In this document: in pieces, positions 17,916-25,903 of the stretch
Position numbering within the stretch: position 1 is the first letter of the stretch
Layout of the letters: each line of letters opens with the position of its first letter
NCBI GenBank assembly: GCA_039800205.1
Contig: JBDLRB010000084.1
Location: 1 to 59,268 of the forward strand
DNA: 59,268 nt
DNA from: SYIM01 sp039800205
GTDB taxonomy: Bacteria > Pseudomonadota > Gammaproteobacteria > Burkholderiales > Burkholderiaceae_E
Direction: 5' to 3'
Notes under the pieces: generated by a model
The model's input: only the letters and a program-made list of their open reading frames with translations
The model's database searches: none
Told to the model about the DNA's origin: nothing
Position numbers and translations under genes: made by a program

Positions 17916-19769
17916 ATGTGTGGAATCGTTGGGGCCGTCGCCGCCCGCAATGTCGTGCCCATTCTCATCGAGGGCCTGAAAAAGCTCGAGTACCGGGGGT
18001 ATGACTCCGCCGGAATTGCCTTGCTCGAGGGCCCGATCACCCGGGTGCGGGCCGTCGGTCGGGTGGCCGACCTCGAAGCCCGGACCGAGGCGATGGGCCT
18101 GTCGGCGGGCACCGGTATCGCGCACACGCGCTGGGCCACCCATGGCGGCGTCGATGAGCGGAACGCCCATCCGCACGCCTCGGCGGGCCAGGGGATCGAA
18201 GTCTCTGTCGTACACAACGGCATCATCGAGAACCATGAGGCCATGCGGGCGGTGCTGCGCGAGCAGGGCTATCGCTTCGAATCAGACACCGACACCGAAG
18301 TCATCGCCCACCTCCTTCATCGCGCGCTCCGCGACGGGGCCTCTCTGCGCGAGGCCGTACAGCAGACCGTTGCACAACTGGAGGGCGCGTTCGCCATTGC
18401 CGCGATCTGCTCGAACGAACCCGATACCGTGGTGGGCTCGCGCCGAGGCGCGCCACTCCTGGTCGGCGTCGGGCGCGACGGTCAGGGCACCGGCGAAAAT
18501 TTTCTCGCGTCGGACACCTCGGCCCTGCTGCAGGTCACCCGTCACATCGCTTACCTAGAGGAAGGCGATGTCGTGCAACTGACGCCTCACGGTTACCAGG
18601 TCTTTGACCGAAACGGGCAGCCCTGCACGCGCAGCGTCGTGCTGAGTCAACTGTCTGCGGATGCGATCGAGCTGGGGCCCTACGAGCACTACATGCAGAA
18701 GGAAATCTTCGAGCAGCCCGGCGCCATCGCCAATACGCTCGAAATGGTGCTGGGGGCCTCCTCACTGACGCCCGAACTCTTCGGCGCCCAGGCGCCGGAG
18801 ATCCTTGCGGGCACGTCTCAGATCCTGATCCTCGCCTGCGGAACCAGCTATCACGCCGGCTGTGTGGCCCGATACTGGCTGGAATCGATTGCGGGCGTAC
18901 CCACCAGCGTCGAGATCGCGAGCGAGTATCGCTACCGGGACTCGGTCCCCCAGCCAGGCACACTGGTGATCACGATCTCGCAGTCCGGCGAGACCGCTGA
19001 CACGTTGGCTGCGCTCGAGCATGCGCGCAGCCTGGGGCTGCAGCACACCCTGACCCTGTGCAACGTACCCGAATCGGCCCTGATTCGCGCGTCGATGCTG
19101 CGCTTTCTGACGCGGGCCGGTCCCGAAATCGGTGTGGCCTCGACCAAGGCCTTCACCACACAGCTCGCCGCGCTCTTCACGTTGGTGATGGTGATGGCAA
19201 AGCTGCGCGGCCGACTGCCGGCCGAGCAGGAGCGCCGTCTGCTCACGCAATTGCGCCACCTGCCCGCCGCGCTCAACCGCGTGCTCGAGTGTGAGCCGGC
19301 GGTCATGCAATGGGCACAGCGCTTCGCCTCGCGCGATCATGCGCTTTTTCTGGGGCGCGGCGTGCACTATCCGATTGCACTCGAAGGCGCACTCAAGCTG
19401 AAGGAAATCACCTACATCCATGCCGAGGCGTATGCGGCGGGCGAGCTCAAGCATGGCCCGCTCGCGCTGGTCGACGCGCAAATGCCGGTCGTGGTGGTTG
19501 CCCCCAACGATCAACTGATCGAAAAGCTCAAGTCCAACCTGCAGGAAGTCAGGGCCCGAGGCGGCGAACTCTTCGTGTTCGCTGATCAGGACACCCATAT
19601 CGTTCCCGGTGACGGCATCCACGTCATCAATCTGCTCGACCATGCGGGACCGCTCTCGCCCATCCTCCATACCGTGCCCCTGCAACTGCTGGCCTACCAT
19701 GCCGCGCTTGCGCGCGGCACGGATGTCGACAAACCGCGCAATCTGGCAAAAAGCGTGACGGTGGAATAG
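17916..19769 (+). CDS. glmS: Glutamine-fructose-6-phosphate aminotransferase (isomerizing)
   Basis: First committed step of hexosamine synthesis: glutamine plus fructose-6-P gives glucosamine-6-P. The start at 17916 yields MCGIVGAV, whose Cys2 is the N-terminal nucleophile after Met removal, so this start is certain although the frame is open to 17859. Glutaminase motifs YRGYDSAG, TRWATHGG and HNGIIENH are followed by two SIS domains (~285-430 and ~460-600) with CGTSYHAG, SQSGETADT and STKAFTTQ. The C-terminal DKPRNLAKSVTVE is fully conserved. No glmS ribozyme is expected in Proteobacteria and none is seen. It forms an operon with glmU. Confidence 0.97.
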   Translation: MCGIVGAVAARNVVPILIEGLKKLEYRGYDSAGIALLEGPITRVRAVGRVADLEARTEAMGLSAGTGIAHTRWATHGGVDERNAHPHASAGQGIEVSVVHNGIIENHEAMRAVLREQGYRFESDTDTEVIAHLLHRALRDGASLREAVQQTVAQLEGAFAIAAICSNEPDTVVGSRRGAPLLVGVGRDGQGTGENFLASDTSALLQVTRHIAYLEEGDVVQLTPHGYQVFDRNGQPCTRSVVLSQLSADAIELGPYEHYMQKEIFEQPGAIANTLEMVLGASSLTPELFGAQAPEILAGTSQILILACGTSYHAGCVARYWLESIAGVPTSVEIASEYRYRDSVPQPGTLVITISQSGETADTLAALEHARSLGLQHTLTLCNVPESALIRASMLRFLTRAGPEIGVASTKAFTTQLAALFTLVMVMAKLRGRLPAEQERRLLTQLRHLPAALNRVLECEPAVMQWAQRFASRDHALFLGRGVHYPIALEGALKLKEITYIHAEAYAAGELKHGPLALVDAQMPVVVVAPNDQLIEKLKSNLQEVRARGGELFVFADQDTHIVPGDGIHVINLLDHAGPLSPILHTVPLQLLAYHAALARGTDVDKPRNLAKSVTVE

Positions 19770-19795
19770 ATTGGCCTCCGCCGCGCCGCGGCTTG
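19731..19795 (+). other. Candidate attTn7 site at the 3' end of glmS, unoccupied
   Basis: The last codons of glmS (DKPRNLAKSVTVE) are the segment bound by TnsD-type target selectors of Tn7 elements, which insert about 25 bases after the stop. The coding part is intact here. The downstream region, to the HTH gene at 20018, contains no Tn7 end repeats or transposase genes. This is a conserved target, not evidence of past insertion. Confidence 0.6.
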
Positions 19796-20017
19796 AACCC
19801 GCATCAGGGAGACGCCGCTCGCGCTCGACGGCTTCGGAGGGCGACAGGGCGCGAGCTTCGACCGGATTTTCCAGAGCCGCAAAATAGCCATCCGGAATTA
19901 CCCGCAGGTCGCGCAGGCGCAACGAAAGCGTCAGGATTTCACTATTGGTCAATGTCTTGTAGTGATTGAAGCCTTTGGTTACGCCCAAGTGCTTCGCGAC
20001 CGATTATGGTCTGACCT
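19770..20017. other. Intergenic region between glmS and the HTH regulator
   Basis: 248 bases without a convincing gene. The first 90 bases are GC-rich, with a short GCCGCGGC palindrome but no strong terminator. The rest is less GC-rich and includes ATTGGTCAAT, a small inverted repeat at about 19942-19951 that could be an operator for the adjacent HTH gene. No confident -35/-10 pair was found. A minus-strand frame crosses it but merges into antisense glmS. Confidence 0.4.
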
Positions 20018-20440
20018 ATGGAAGAGATCTCATCCAAGAAGCAGTTTGCCGCGCGATTGGCTCAGGCCATGCGCGAGTCGGGCTACAACCCAAAGCCCTC
20101 GGTCCTGGAGCGCGAGTTCAATCAGCGCTACTGGGGCAAGCCGATGACGCTTCACGGGGTCAGACGGTGGCTGCTGGGCGAAACCCTGCCCTCACAGGAC
20201 AAGCTGATCGTCCTGGCCGAGTGGCTGGGCGTGCCCCCGCACCAACTGCGCTTTGGCGAGGAAGTGAGCGGACGGATCGAAGAGCGTCGTGAACGCTGGG
20301 ACAGCGGGATTGGCTATCAGGAACGTGAGCTCTTTGAAGCGTTCCTGAGCCTGCCTGTGCCGCAACGGCGGGTCGTTCGGGAGGTCATCCTCGCGTTCGC
20401 CAAAGCCTATCCTGAGCGCAAGGCCGCCGATTCCGAGTAA
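20018..20440 (+). CDS. XRE/phage-repressor-type helix-turn-helix regulator
   Basis: 140-residue DNA-binding protein. Residues 8-80 form a lambda-repressor-like HTH: FAARLAQAMRE, an insertion, then TLHGVRRWLLGETLP as the recognition region and LIVLAEWLGVPPHQL as the closing helices. The C-terminal part (~85-135) is helical and charged and may dimerise. It is transcribed away from glmS and convergent with the SbmA-like gene. Targets are unknown; autoregulation through the 248-base upstream region is plausible but not shown. Not part of a visible prophage. Confidence 0.78.
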   Translation: MEEISSKKQFAARLAQAMRESGYNPKPSVLEREFNQRYWGKPMTLHGVRRWLLGETLPSQDKLIVLAEWLGVPPHQLRFGEEVSGRIEERRERWDSGIGYQERELFEAFLSLPVPQRRVVREVILAFAKAYPERKAADSE

Positions 20441-20565
20441 GCCCGTTCGCACAAGGGTGCGCCCGTGAGCCGATCCGCGCTCGACGGACAAGGTGCAGTC
20501 GCTCAAGCGCTCGAATCGAGGCATTTCCTGCTGTTTATTTATCGTTAAGAGCGCACGGCTGAGGT

Positions 20566-20590
20566 GGCCCGCGCTTCACGCCCGCGGGCC
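20566..20590. terminator. Hairpin between HTH gene and SbmA-like gene
   Basis: GGCCCGCG (20566-20573) pairs perfectly with CGCGGGCC (20583-20590) around a 9-base loop. It starts six bases after the minus-strand stop at 20596 and can serve both convergent transcripts. No adjacent T-run. Confidence 0.5.
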
Positions 20591-20595
20591 GGCGG

Positions 20596-21582
20596 TCAGG
20601 CCAGCGCTTCGCGCTCACGAATCTGCGCCTCAAAACCCCGCAGTCGTTTGTACACCGACAGCAGCTCGACAATGGTCGACCAGCTGGTCACCAGATACTG
20701 AAACGACTCCTGAACCTTTCCGAAGGCCCGGATGATCTGCTGCATCACGCCCAGGGTGAGGCCGCCCGCGACGATGGTGGGTCCCAGCGCAATGTAGGGG
20801 ACCAGCACGCTGAATTGCAGATAGGTCCACTTTGCGACATCGAAATAAAGGTAGTGAAAGAACAGCCTGAAATAGTTGCGACGGACGGCATCGAAGAGCG
20901 AAGCGACCGACGCGGGCGCAGCACGGGTCGCATCGTCCTCGCCGATCACGAGCTCCTTGCGATAGGCGGCCTCGACCCGTTGATTGTGGAACTCGAGGCC
21001 GGGCAGCTTGAAGCCCACACCGGCCATCAGTACCGTACCCGCCAGTGCAAAGAGGATCGCGACATACACCAGCGCACGGTCGACCTCGCCGACCCAGGGG
21101 AGTGATTTCACCTCGGCCGAGAGCGTCCAGAGAATCGGTAGAAAGGCGAACAGCGTGAGGACGCTGCGCATGAAGCTCACGCCGAGCGTCTCAACGATTC
21201 GCGCAAAGCGCATGGTGTCCTCCTGCACCCGCTGCGATGCGCCTTCGATTCCGCGGACAACCGGCCAGTGCGCCATGTACCAGTCGTTCATCGCCGTCCG
21301 CCAGCGAAAGACGTAATGCTTGATGAACCACTCGAGCACGACCGCGATGAAAACGAAAAGCGCGGCAATCTTGCCAAAGCTGAGAAGGTGGCCAAAGTAT
21401 TCGTCCAGCGAAACGCTGCCCGGTGTGGCGAGCGCTTTCTGGATCAGGTTATAGAAGCCACCGAACCATTCGTTGATCTTGACATCGAGTTCAACCTTGT
21501 ACCAGGTTGCATAAAGGATCAATGCGGTGCCGGCAATCGACCACGCGAACCAGCGTCGATTGAAGAAAAACGAGCGAAACAT
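20596..21582 (-). CDS. sbmA: SbmA/BacA-family peptide transporter, short form
   Basis: Inner-membrane, proton-driven importer family for proline-rich peptides, microcins and bleomycin-like compounds. Strongly conserved SbmA blocks are present: HYVFRWRTAMNDWYMAHW (seen as RWRTAMNDWYM), ASQRVQEDTMRFA, LPGLEFHNQRVEAAYRKEL, GEDDATRA, RRNYFRLFFHYLYF and SVYKRLRGFE. The product is 328 residues against about 406 for E. coli SbmA. The missing part is the N-terminal ~75 residues including the first membrane segment, and there is no room upstream for it because the next gene ends 24 bases away. Whether this short form is functional is uncertain; it shares an operon with the oxidoreductase upstream. Confidence 0.88.
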   Translation of the reverse strand: MFRSFFFNRRWFAWSIAGTALILYATWYKVELDVKINEWFGGFYNLIQKALATPGSVSLDEYFGHLLSFGKIAALFVFIAVVLEWFIKHYVFRWRTAMNDWYMAHWPVVRGIEGASQRVQEDTMRFARIVETLGVSFMRSVLTLFAFLPILWTLSAEVKSLPWVGEVDRALVYVAILFALAGTVLMAGVGFKLPGLEFHNQRVEAAYRKELVIGEDDATRAAPASVASLFDAVRRNYFRLFFHYLYFDVAKWTYLQFSVLVPYIALGPTIVAGGLTLGVMQQIIRAFGKVQESFQYLVTSWSTIVELLSVYKRLRGFEAQIREREALA

Positions 21583-21606
21583 CTGGATGCCTCCCTGGGC
21601 CCGGGA

Positions 21607-22599
21607 TCAGTCGATTCGAACCAGGACCTTGCCGAGGTTCTTCATCGATTCACACGCCTCGTGCGCCTGCACAATCTCATTGAGTGAAAAGACCTTGTCG
21701 ATCGGATGACTCAGTTGACCGGCCTCAAGGGCCGACGTGATCCATCGGGCCGCCTCGTCGTGCGCCGCGGCTGACATCTGATAGACCAGCACGGCGCGCA
21801 ACGTGAGGTCCTTCTGGGTCATCTGCCAGAACGGGAGTTGCGGCTGCGGCACGGCGTCCGACGCATAGGCTGCGATGACGCCCCGCGGCGCGATCATCTC
21901 GAGGTCGTCGGCCAAATTGGCCCCAAAGGCGACTTCGATGATGCGATCGACCCGGGCTGACCCACCCAGGACCTCGGCCACCTGCGTGGGGACCGGGGCC
22001 GCGTGCCGGTCGATGATCGTATCCGCACCCGCCGACCGGGCGAGCGCCGCCTGATCCGCTCGACTGACTGTCGTGAGCACCCGAGCGGCACCGCCCAGGC
22101 GAGCCATCTGAACGGCGTAGTACCCGACTGCGCCCGCACCGCCCTGAATGAGCACGATCTGTCCCTGCACGGATCCGTCGGCAAATACACAGCGATGCGC
22201 GGTCATCGCCGGAATGCCCAGACAGGCGCCAGCCTCGAAACTGACCGGGTCCGGGAGGCGTACCGCCTTGTGGGCCGGCACGACGGTGTACTGCGCAGCC
22301 GTTCCGCCCGGCCGCATCCAGGTGGCCTCATACACCCACACGCGTTCGCCGACCCGGCCTGGGTCTACGCCCTCGCCGACCTGGTCGATCACGCCCGCGC
22401 CATCCTGATGGGGAATGATCAGGGGGTAGGGCATAGCCAGACCGCGAACGCCACTGCGATTTTTCGTGTCCGAGGGGTTGACTGCAGAGATCCGCACGCG
22501 CACCCGGACCTCACCCGAAGCGGGTACAGGATCGGGTTGCTCGCCGCACTGCAAGACTTCGTGAGCAGGCCCTTTGCGTGAATACCAGGCAGCGTGCAT
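21607..22599 (-). CDS. Zeta-crystallin-type NADPH:quinone oxidoreductase
   Basis: 330-residue zinc-free medium-chain reductase. The N-terminal catalytic half has SAVNPSDTKNRSG and PHQDGAGVI; the Rossmann half has the nucleotide loop QGGAGAVG at about 150-157 and IIEVAFGAN. It fits the zeta-crystallin/quinone reductase subgroup of the MDR superfamily, reducing quinones or enones with NADPH in the cytoplasm. It is the first gene of a two-gene minus-strand unit with the SbmA-like transporter (24-base gap). The shared transcription could be incidental. It is not a close copy of the enzyme at 6684. Confidence 0.85.
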   Translation of the reverse strand: MHAAWYSRKGPAHEVLQCGEQPDPVPASGEVRVRVRISAVNPSDTKNRSGVRGLAMPYPLIIPHQDGAGVIDQVGEGVDPGRVGERVWVYEATWMRPGGTAAQYTVVPAHKAVRLPDPVSFEAGACLGIPAMTAHRCVFADGSVQGQIVLIQGGAGAVGYYAVQMARLGGAARVLTTVSRADQAALARSAGADTIIDRHAAPVPTQVAEVLGGSARVDRIIEVAFGANLADDLEMIAPRGVIAAYASDAVPQPQLPFWQMTQKDLTLRAVLVYQMSAAAHDEAARWITSALEAGQLSHPIDKVFSLNEIVQAHEACESMKNLGKVLVRID

Positions 22600-22638
22600 T
22601 CCTTGTCCTCGAAAAAATAAGCCGATCGTTCAAGACCG

Positions 22639-22658
22639 TACCGGCAAGTTTACCGGCA
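22639..22658 (+). promoter_or_regulatory. Direct repeat, possible regulator site upstream of the Spy-like gene
   Basis: TACCGGCA at 22639-22646 recurs exactly at 22651-22658, separated by AGTT, giving a 12-base period close to one helical turn. Such direct repeats are typical of tandem response-regulator or MarR-like sites. No regulator can be assigned. Confidence 0.4.
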
Positions 22659-22689
22659 TGCCTCGTCTGAAGGATCGCGCTCACCAATC

Positions 22690-22704
22690 TTTACCAACGC
22701 TTAC
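22690..22704 (+). promoter_or_regulatory. CpxR/OmpR-type tandem box upstream of the Spy-like gene
   Basis: TTTAC-CAACG-CTTAC matches the reverse complement of the CpxR consensus GTAAA-N5-GTAAA at nine of ten positions. It lies 117 bases before the start codon; a TAGCAT hexamer at 22738-22743 is a possible -10. Since spy and cpxP are CpxR targets in E. coli, an envelope-stress response regulator is a reasonable inference. Confidence 0.45.
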
Positions 22705-22820
22705 AGCACCGTCCGTCCTGCGGGGCAATCGCGGGCGTAGCATCCAGTTCATCGGAATGCGCCGCTGATGGCTTTGTTCCGAATCGTTTGCGATCCAACT
22801 GTTCTCAAAGGAGTCGTTTC

Positions 22821-23465
22821 ATGAAAAAAGCGCTGATCCCCCTTCTGGTCTCCGGCCTGGTCGCCACCTCATGGCCCATGCTGAGCACCGCGCAGTCAGA
22901 GGCCCCTCAAAATGCGGCAACCCCGACGGCCCGCCATAGTGAGCACCGCGCTCGCATGATGGGCCATCATGGGGAAGGCAAGATGCATCACGCAAGCATG
23001 CGACATGAACAGGGCGCATCACAGGGCGGCGCAATGGGCTGGCTGAAGGGTCTGGATCTCAGCGAAGCGCAGCGCGACCGGATGTTCGAGATCATGCATG
23101 CGCAGGCGCCCAAGATGCGCGAACAGCGAAAGGCCCTGCAGGCCGCACGCAAGGAACTCGGCCAGTTCAGCACCGCAGCCCAGCTCGACGCAACCCAGGT
23201 CCAGGCGGCCAGCACCAAGGTCGCTCAGGCAATGGCCTCGATGATCGAACATCAGGTCCGCACCCGCAATGCCCTCTTTCAGCAACTCACGCCCGAGCAG
23301 CAAAAGACGGTTCAGGCACGCATGACCGCGATGCAGGAACACGGTCGCGGCGGCCAGCACGGCATGGGCCAGAAAGGGCATCGTCATGGCGCCGGTCATG
23401 GGCCCGGGCCGGGTCATCGGCAGGGCTCAGACAAGGCGCAGAGTCCGGCAAACCCGAACAGCTGA
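22821..23465 (+). CDS. Spy/CpxP (LTXXQ)-family periplasmic protein, histidine/methionine-rich
   Basis: 214 residues, with a signal peptide ending near LSTAQS (residue ~24) and a clear AAAGGAG ribosome site. The core (~80-185) has the paired LTXXQ-type motifs LSEAQRD and LTPEQQK on long helices, as in the ATP-independent chaperone Spy and the Cpx modulator CpxP. Unusually, both ends are rich in His and Met: HHGEGKMHHASMRHE before the core and HGRGGQHGMG with GHRHGAGHGPG after it, suggesting metal binding. No sensor kinase or regulator is adjacent. Likely role: periplasmic chaperone or metal-responsive stress protein; the metal part is inference. Confidence 0.85.
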   Translation: MKKALIPLLVSGLVATSWPMLSTAQSEAPQNAATPTARHSEHRARMMGHHGEGKMHHASMRHEQGASQGGAMGWLKGLDLSEAQRDRMFEIMHAQAPKMREQRKALQAARKELGQFSTAAQLDATQVQAASTKVAQAMASMIEHQVRTRNALFQQLTPEQQKTVQARMTAMQEHGRGGQHGMGQKGHRHGAGHGPGPGHRQGSDKAQSPANPNS

Positions 23466-23479
23466 TCCGGGGATCCACT

Positions 23480-23513
23480 GCGGCCCGCCCCCATCCCGGG
23501 GTTCGCGGGCCGC
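23480..23513 (+). terminator. Strong hairpin after the Spy-like gene
   Basis: GCGGCCCGC (23480-23488) pairs with GCGGGCCGC (23505-23513), and CCCC/GGGG extend the stem inside, leaving a short loop. It lies 14 bases after the stop. The following ATCATTG is not a T-tract, so termination may be partial or Rho-assisted. Confidence 0.6.
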
Positions 23514-23599
23514 ATCATTGCCCGCGATGCGCATGCACTGCGCGTGACCTGTCGACGCGCCGGACGCATTTTCGACGCGCGACAGGCTACCATTGCGGG

Positions 23600-24283
23600 A
23601 TGAACACCTTACCGAATCGATCGAGCACACCGCTCACCGAAGCCGAGTTCGACGAACTCGATCGCCTGCTCGAGCAGGCCGAACCTGACGAGGCCATGCT
23701 GATCGATCAGCTCGACGGGTTTTGTGTGGCCGTTGCGAGCTCGCCCCAGGCCATCCCGGATGAGGAATTTCTCGCCGAGGCCATTGGCATCGCCCAGCCG
23801 ATCCAGTCGCCCGAAGTCCCGGCGCGTCTGGTCGAACTGCTACGCCGCCATCGCTACAGCGTCGCGCGCCGCCTTGCCCAGGGCGAAGAATTTTCGGCTG
23901 TGCTGGGCCAGGACGAAACGGGCGCGGCCGTTGCCGAGCCCTGGGCGGCCGGCTACCTGCGTGGACTCAATCTCTACCCGGACGCCTGGTCAGCCGTCGA
24001 CGGCGATGAGGTCTGTGAAGAGGCGCTGGACCTGATTCTTCGCTTTGCCTGCGAATCCAATCCCGAAGCTGGCGAGGTTGAGGCCATCCCCGAAGACGAA
24101 CGGGACGAACTCGTTGACATGATGGTCGACGGTGCACTGGAAATCCACGCGCGTCTCGCGCCTGCCCGGGAGCAGGCCCTGAAACCTCAGACGGTCCGTC
24201 ATGACAGCCCACGACCGGGCCGCAATGACCCCTGTCCATGCGGAAGCGGCAAGAAATACAAGCAATGCCACGGCGCTCAATAA
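23600..24283 (+). CDS. UPF0149/YecA-type protein with C-terminal SEC-C zinc motif
   Basis: 227 residues. The N-terminal ~180 residues are acidic and helical and fit the UPF0149 (YecA/YgfB) family, with FDELDRLLE, LDGFCVAVASSP, WAAGYLRGL and AIPEDERDELVD. The end is a classic SEC-C motif, RNDPCPCGSGKKYKQCHG, whose Cys-X-Cys...Cys-His binds zinc, as at the SecA C-terminus. SEC-C proteins often associate with ribosomes or SecA; the E. coli homologue has been tied to nascent-chain or SecA binding, so a role in protein export is possible but not shown here. A TACCAT hexamer just before the ATG hints at a very short leader. Confidence 0.85.
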   Translation: MNTLPNRSSTPLTEAEFDELDRLLEQAEPDEAMLIDQLDGFCVAVASSPQAIPDEEFLAEAIGIAQPIQSPEVPARLVELLRRHRYSVARRLAQGEEFSAVLGQDETGAAVAEPWAAGYLRGLNLYPDAWSAVDGDEVCEEALDLILRFACESNPEAGEVEAIPEDERDELVDMMVDGALEIHARLAPAREQALKPQTVRHDSPRPGRNDPCPCGSGKKYKQCHGAQ

Positions 24284-24341
24284 GTCCCGCGGCGACCGGC
24301 GTGCACCCGGGATGACCGCCCCCTTCAGGAGAAACCAGCGA

Positions 24342-25100
24342 ATGAATGCACACCCCCGAATCGCACTGGTGACCGGTGCGGGTACCGGTATCGGTCGCGC
24401 CGCCACGCGAGCGCTCGCCCGAGCAGGCTGGCAGGTTGTCATCGCGGGCCGGCGAGCCGCCCCGCTCGAGGAAACCATCGCCGCAGTGGGCGATCAGGGG
24501 CCCCGACCCCTCGCCGTGACGGCCGATGTGGGCGACCCCGAATCGGTCCATGCGCTCTTTGCACGCATCGAATCGACGTACGGACGACTTGATCTGCTCT
24601 TCAACAATGCCGGCACCGGCGCGCCGCCCGTTCCTCTGGAAGACCTGAGCTACGCGCAATGGATGACCGTAGTGAATGCGAACCTGACGGGTGTCTTTCT
24701 GTGCACGCAACAGGCCTTTCGCATCATGAAGTCGCAAAGCCCGCGCGGCGGCCGGATCATCAACAATGGCTCGATTTCGGCGCACACGCCGCGCCCACAC
24801 TCCTCACCCTACACGGCCACCAAGCACGCCGTCACCGGGCTGACCAAAGCCACGGCGCTGGATGGCCGTCGGTACGACATCGCCTGCGGTCAGATCGACA
24901 TTGGTAACGCCAGCACCGACATGACCGAGCGCATGCACACCGGCGTCATGCAACCCGATGGCACGCTGCGCCCCGAGCCCACGATGGATGTCGAACTGGT
25001 CGGTCAGGCGGTTCTGCAGATGGCGAGCCTGCCCCCCGAGGCCAATGTCCTGTTCATGACGGTCATGGCGACGAAGATGCCCTTTGTCGGGCGGGGCTGA
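24342..25100 (+). CDS. Short-chain dehydrogenase/reductase
   Basis: 252-residue classical SDR: TGAGTGIG cofactor loop at about 11-18, LFNNAGTG, NGSISA supplying the catalytic serine, and YTATK giving the Tyr/Lys pair. The C-terminal MDVELVGQAVLQMASLP and VLFMTVMATKMPFVGRG are typical of a large uncharacterised proteobacterial subgroup. A CAGGAGA ribosome site precedes the ATG at 24342; the open frame upstream overlaps the SEC-C gene and is not used. The substrate is unknown. It converges directly with the FrnE-like gene, with no base between the two stop codons. Confidence 0.83.
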   Translation: MNAHPRIALVTGAGTGIGRAATRALARAGWQVVIAGRRAAPLEETIAAVGDQGPRPLAVTADVGDPESVHALFARIESTYGRLDLLFNNAGTGAPPVPLEDLSYAQWMTVVNANLTGVFLCTQQAFRIMKSQSPRGGRIINNGSISAHTPRPHSSPYTATKHAVTGLTKATALDGRRYDIACGQIDIGNASTDMTERMHTGVMQPDGTLRPEPTMDVELVGQAVLQMASLPPEANVLFMTVMATKMPFVGRG

Positions 25101-25760
25101 TCACCCGCCCGCTGTCGCATCCTCCATCGCCTCGAGGATCGCCTGGGCGCCCTGCGCGCCGCTGACCGCCGTGCGGCGGTTGATGATGAAGCAGGGCACA
25201 CCGCTGATGCCGGCTTCGCGGGCACGCTGATCGGCTTCAGAGACCGACTGCTTGAGCTCGGGATCGCTCAAGGCGCGCTCGATCGCGGCATCGGATAGCC
25301 CGCCGAGTTGGCCGACCGCCCGCAGGACGACTGGGTCGGTCAGGTCGCGCCCCTGCTGAAAATAGGCTTCGAACAGGCGCTCGGCCAGCGCGTCCTGGCA
25401 GCCCTCTTCGGCCGCGAGTTCGAGCATCGCATGCGGGGCCAGCGTGTTGGGCTGGCGGGCGATGGCCTCCATGTCGAGTTCGAGCTGGACCGCCTGGGCC
25501 GCCTGGCGGACCCGCTGATAGAGCCCTCGCGTATCGTCCGTGCCGAACTTGCGGCGAAGATAGTCACTGCGGGCAACCCCCTCAGGGGGCAGGTCGGGAT
25601 TGAGCTGGAATGGATGCCAGCGTATCGCGATCGAGGCCGCCGGGTACGACTCGCGAAAGCGCATGACCGCCTCCTCGAGCTGGCGCTTGCCCACGAAACA
25701 CCAGGGGCATACGACATCGGAAACGATGTCGATTCTCAGGTCGGGAAGGGCGTCGTTCAT
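25101..25760 (-). CDS. DsbA-family (FrnE-like) thiol oxidoreductase
   Basis: 219-residue thioredoxin-fold protein with the redox motif CPWC at Cys18-Cys21, the following FVGKRQLE, the helical insertion, and the cis-proline loop GVPCFII. No signal peptide is present, so it should be cytoplasmic, as for FrnE and 2-hydroxychromene isomerase-like members of the DsbA family. I use the ATG at 25760 because the longer frame begins with 32 unconserved residues. FrnE homologues act in polyketide metabolism or in oxidative-stress tolerance; the substrate here is unknown. A second cysteine, in the GVPCF loop, is unusual for DsbA but common in FrnE. Confidence 0.88.
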   Translation of the reverse strand: MNDALPDLRIDIVSDVVCPWCFVGKRQLEEAVMRFRESYPAASIAIRWHPFQLNPDLPPEGVARSDYLRRKFGTDDTRGLYQRVRQAAQAVQLELDMEAIARQPNTLAPHAMLELAAEEGCQDALAERLFEAYFQQGRDLTDPVVLRAVGQLGGLSDAAIERALSDPELKQSVSEADQRAREAGISGVPCFIINRRTAVSGAQGAQAILEAMEDATAGG

Positions 25761-25890
25761 GGTCAATCCACCGTGATGTGAATAGCGTGTTCGTCGGGCT
25801 CGACCGCGCGATCTTAGAGCATGCGCGGGTCCCTTCAGGCCGCATGGCCGGGTCACACGGCTGATCGGACCGGGCCCCGGCGATCCGGAC

Positions 25891-25896
25891 TAGAAT
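25891..25896 (+). promoter_or_regulatory. TAGAAT -10-like element close to the SDR start
   Basis: TAGAAT ends seven bases before the ATG at 25904. If it is the -10, transcription starts at or beside that ATG, giving a leaderless mRNA, or translation begins at the second ATG (25922). No good -35 was found. Confidence 0.3.
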
Positions 25897-25903
25897 AGGT
25901 CGG

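Noticed and set aside
18762..19988. 408-codon minus-strand open frame crossing the end of glmS into the 19770-20017 gap
   Set aside because: Most of it is antisense to conserved glmS; only ~73 codons lie in the gap, no ribosome site or family match was seen. The piece STVTLFARLRG is simply the reverse of the conserved glmS tail.
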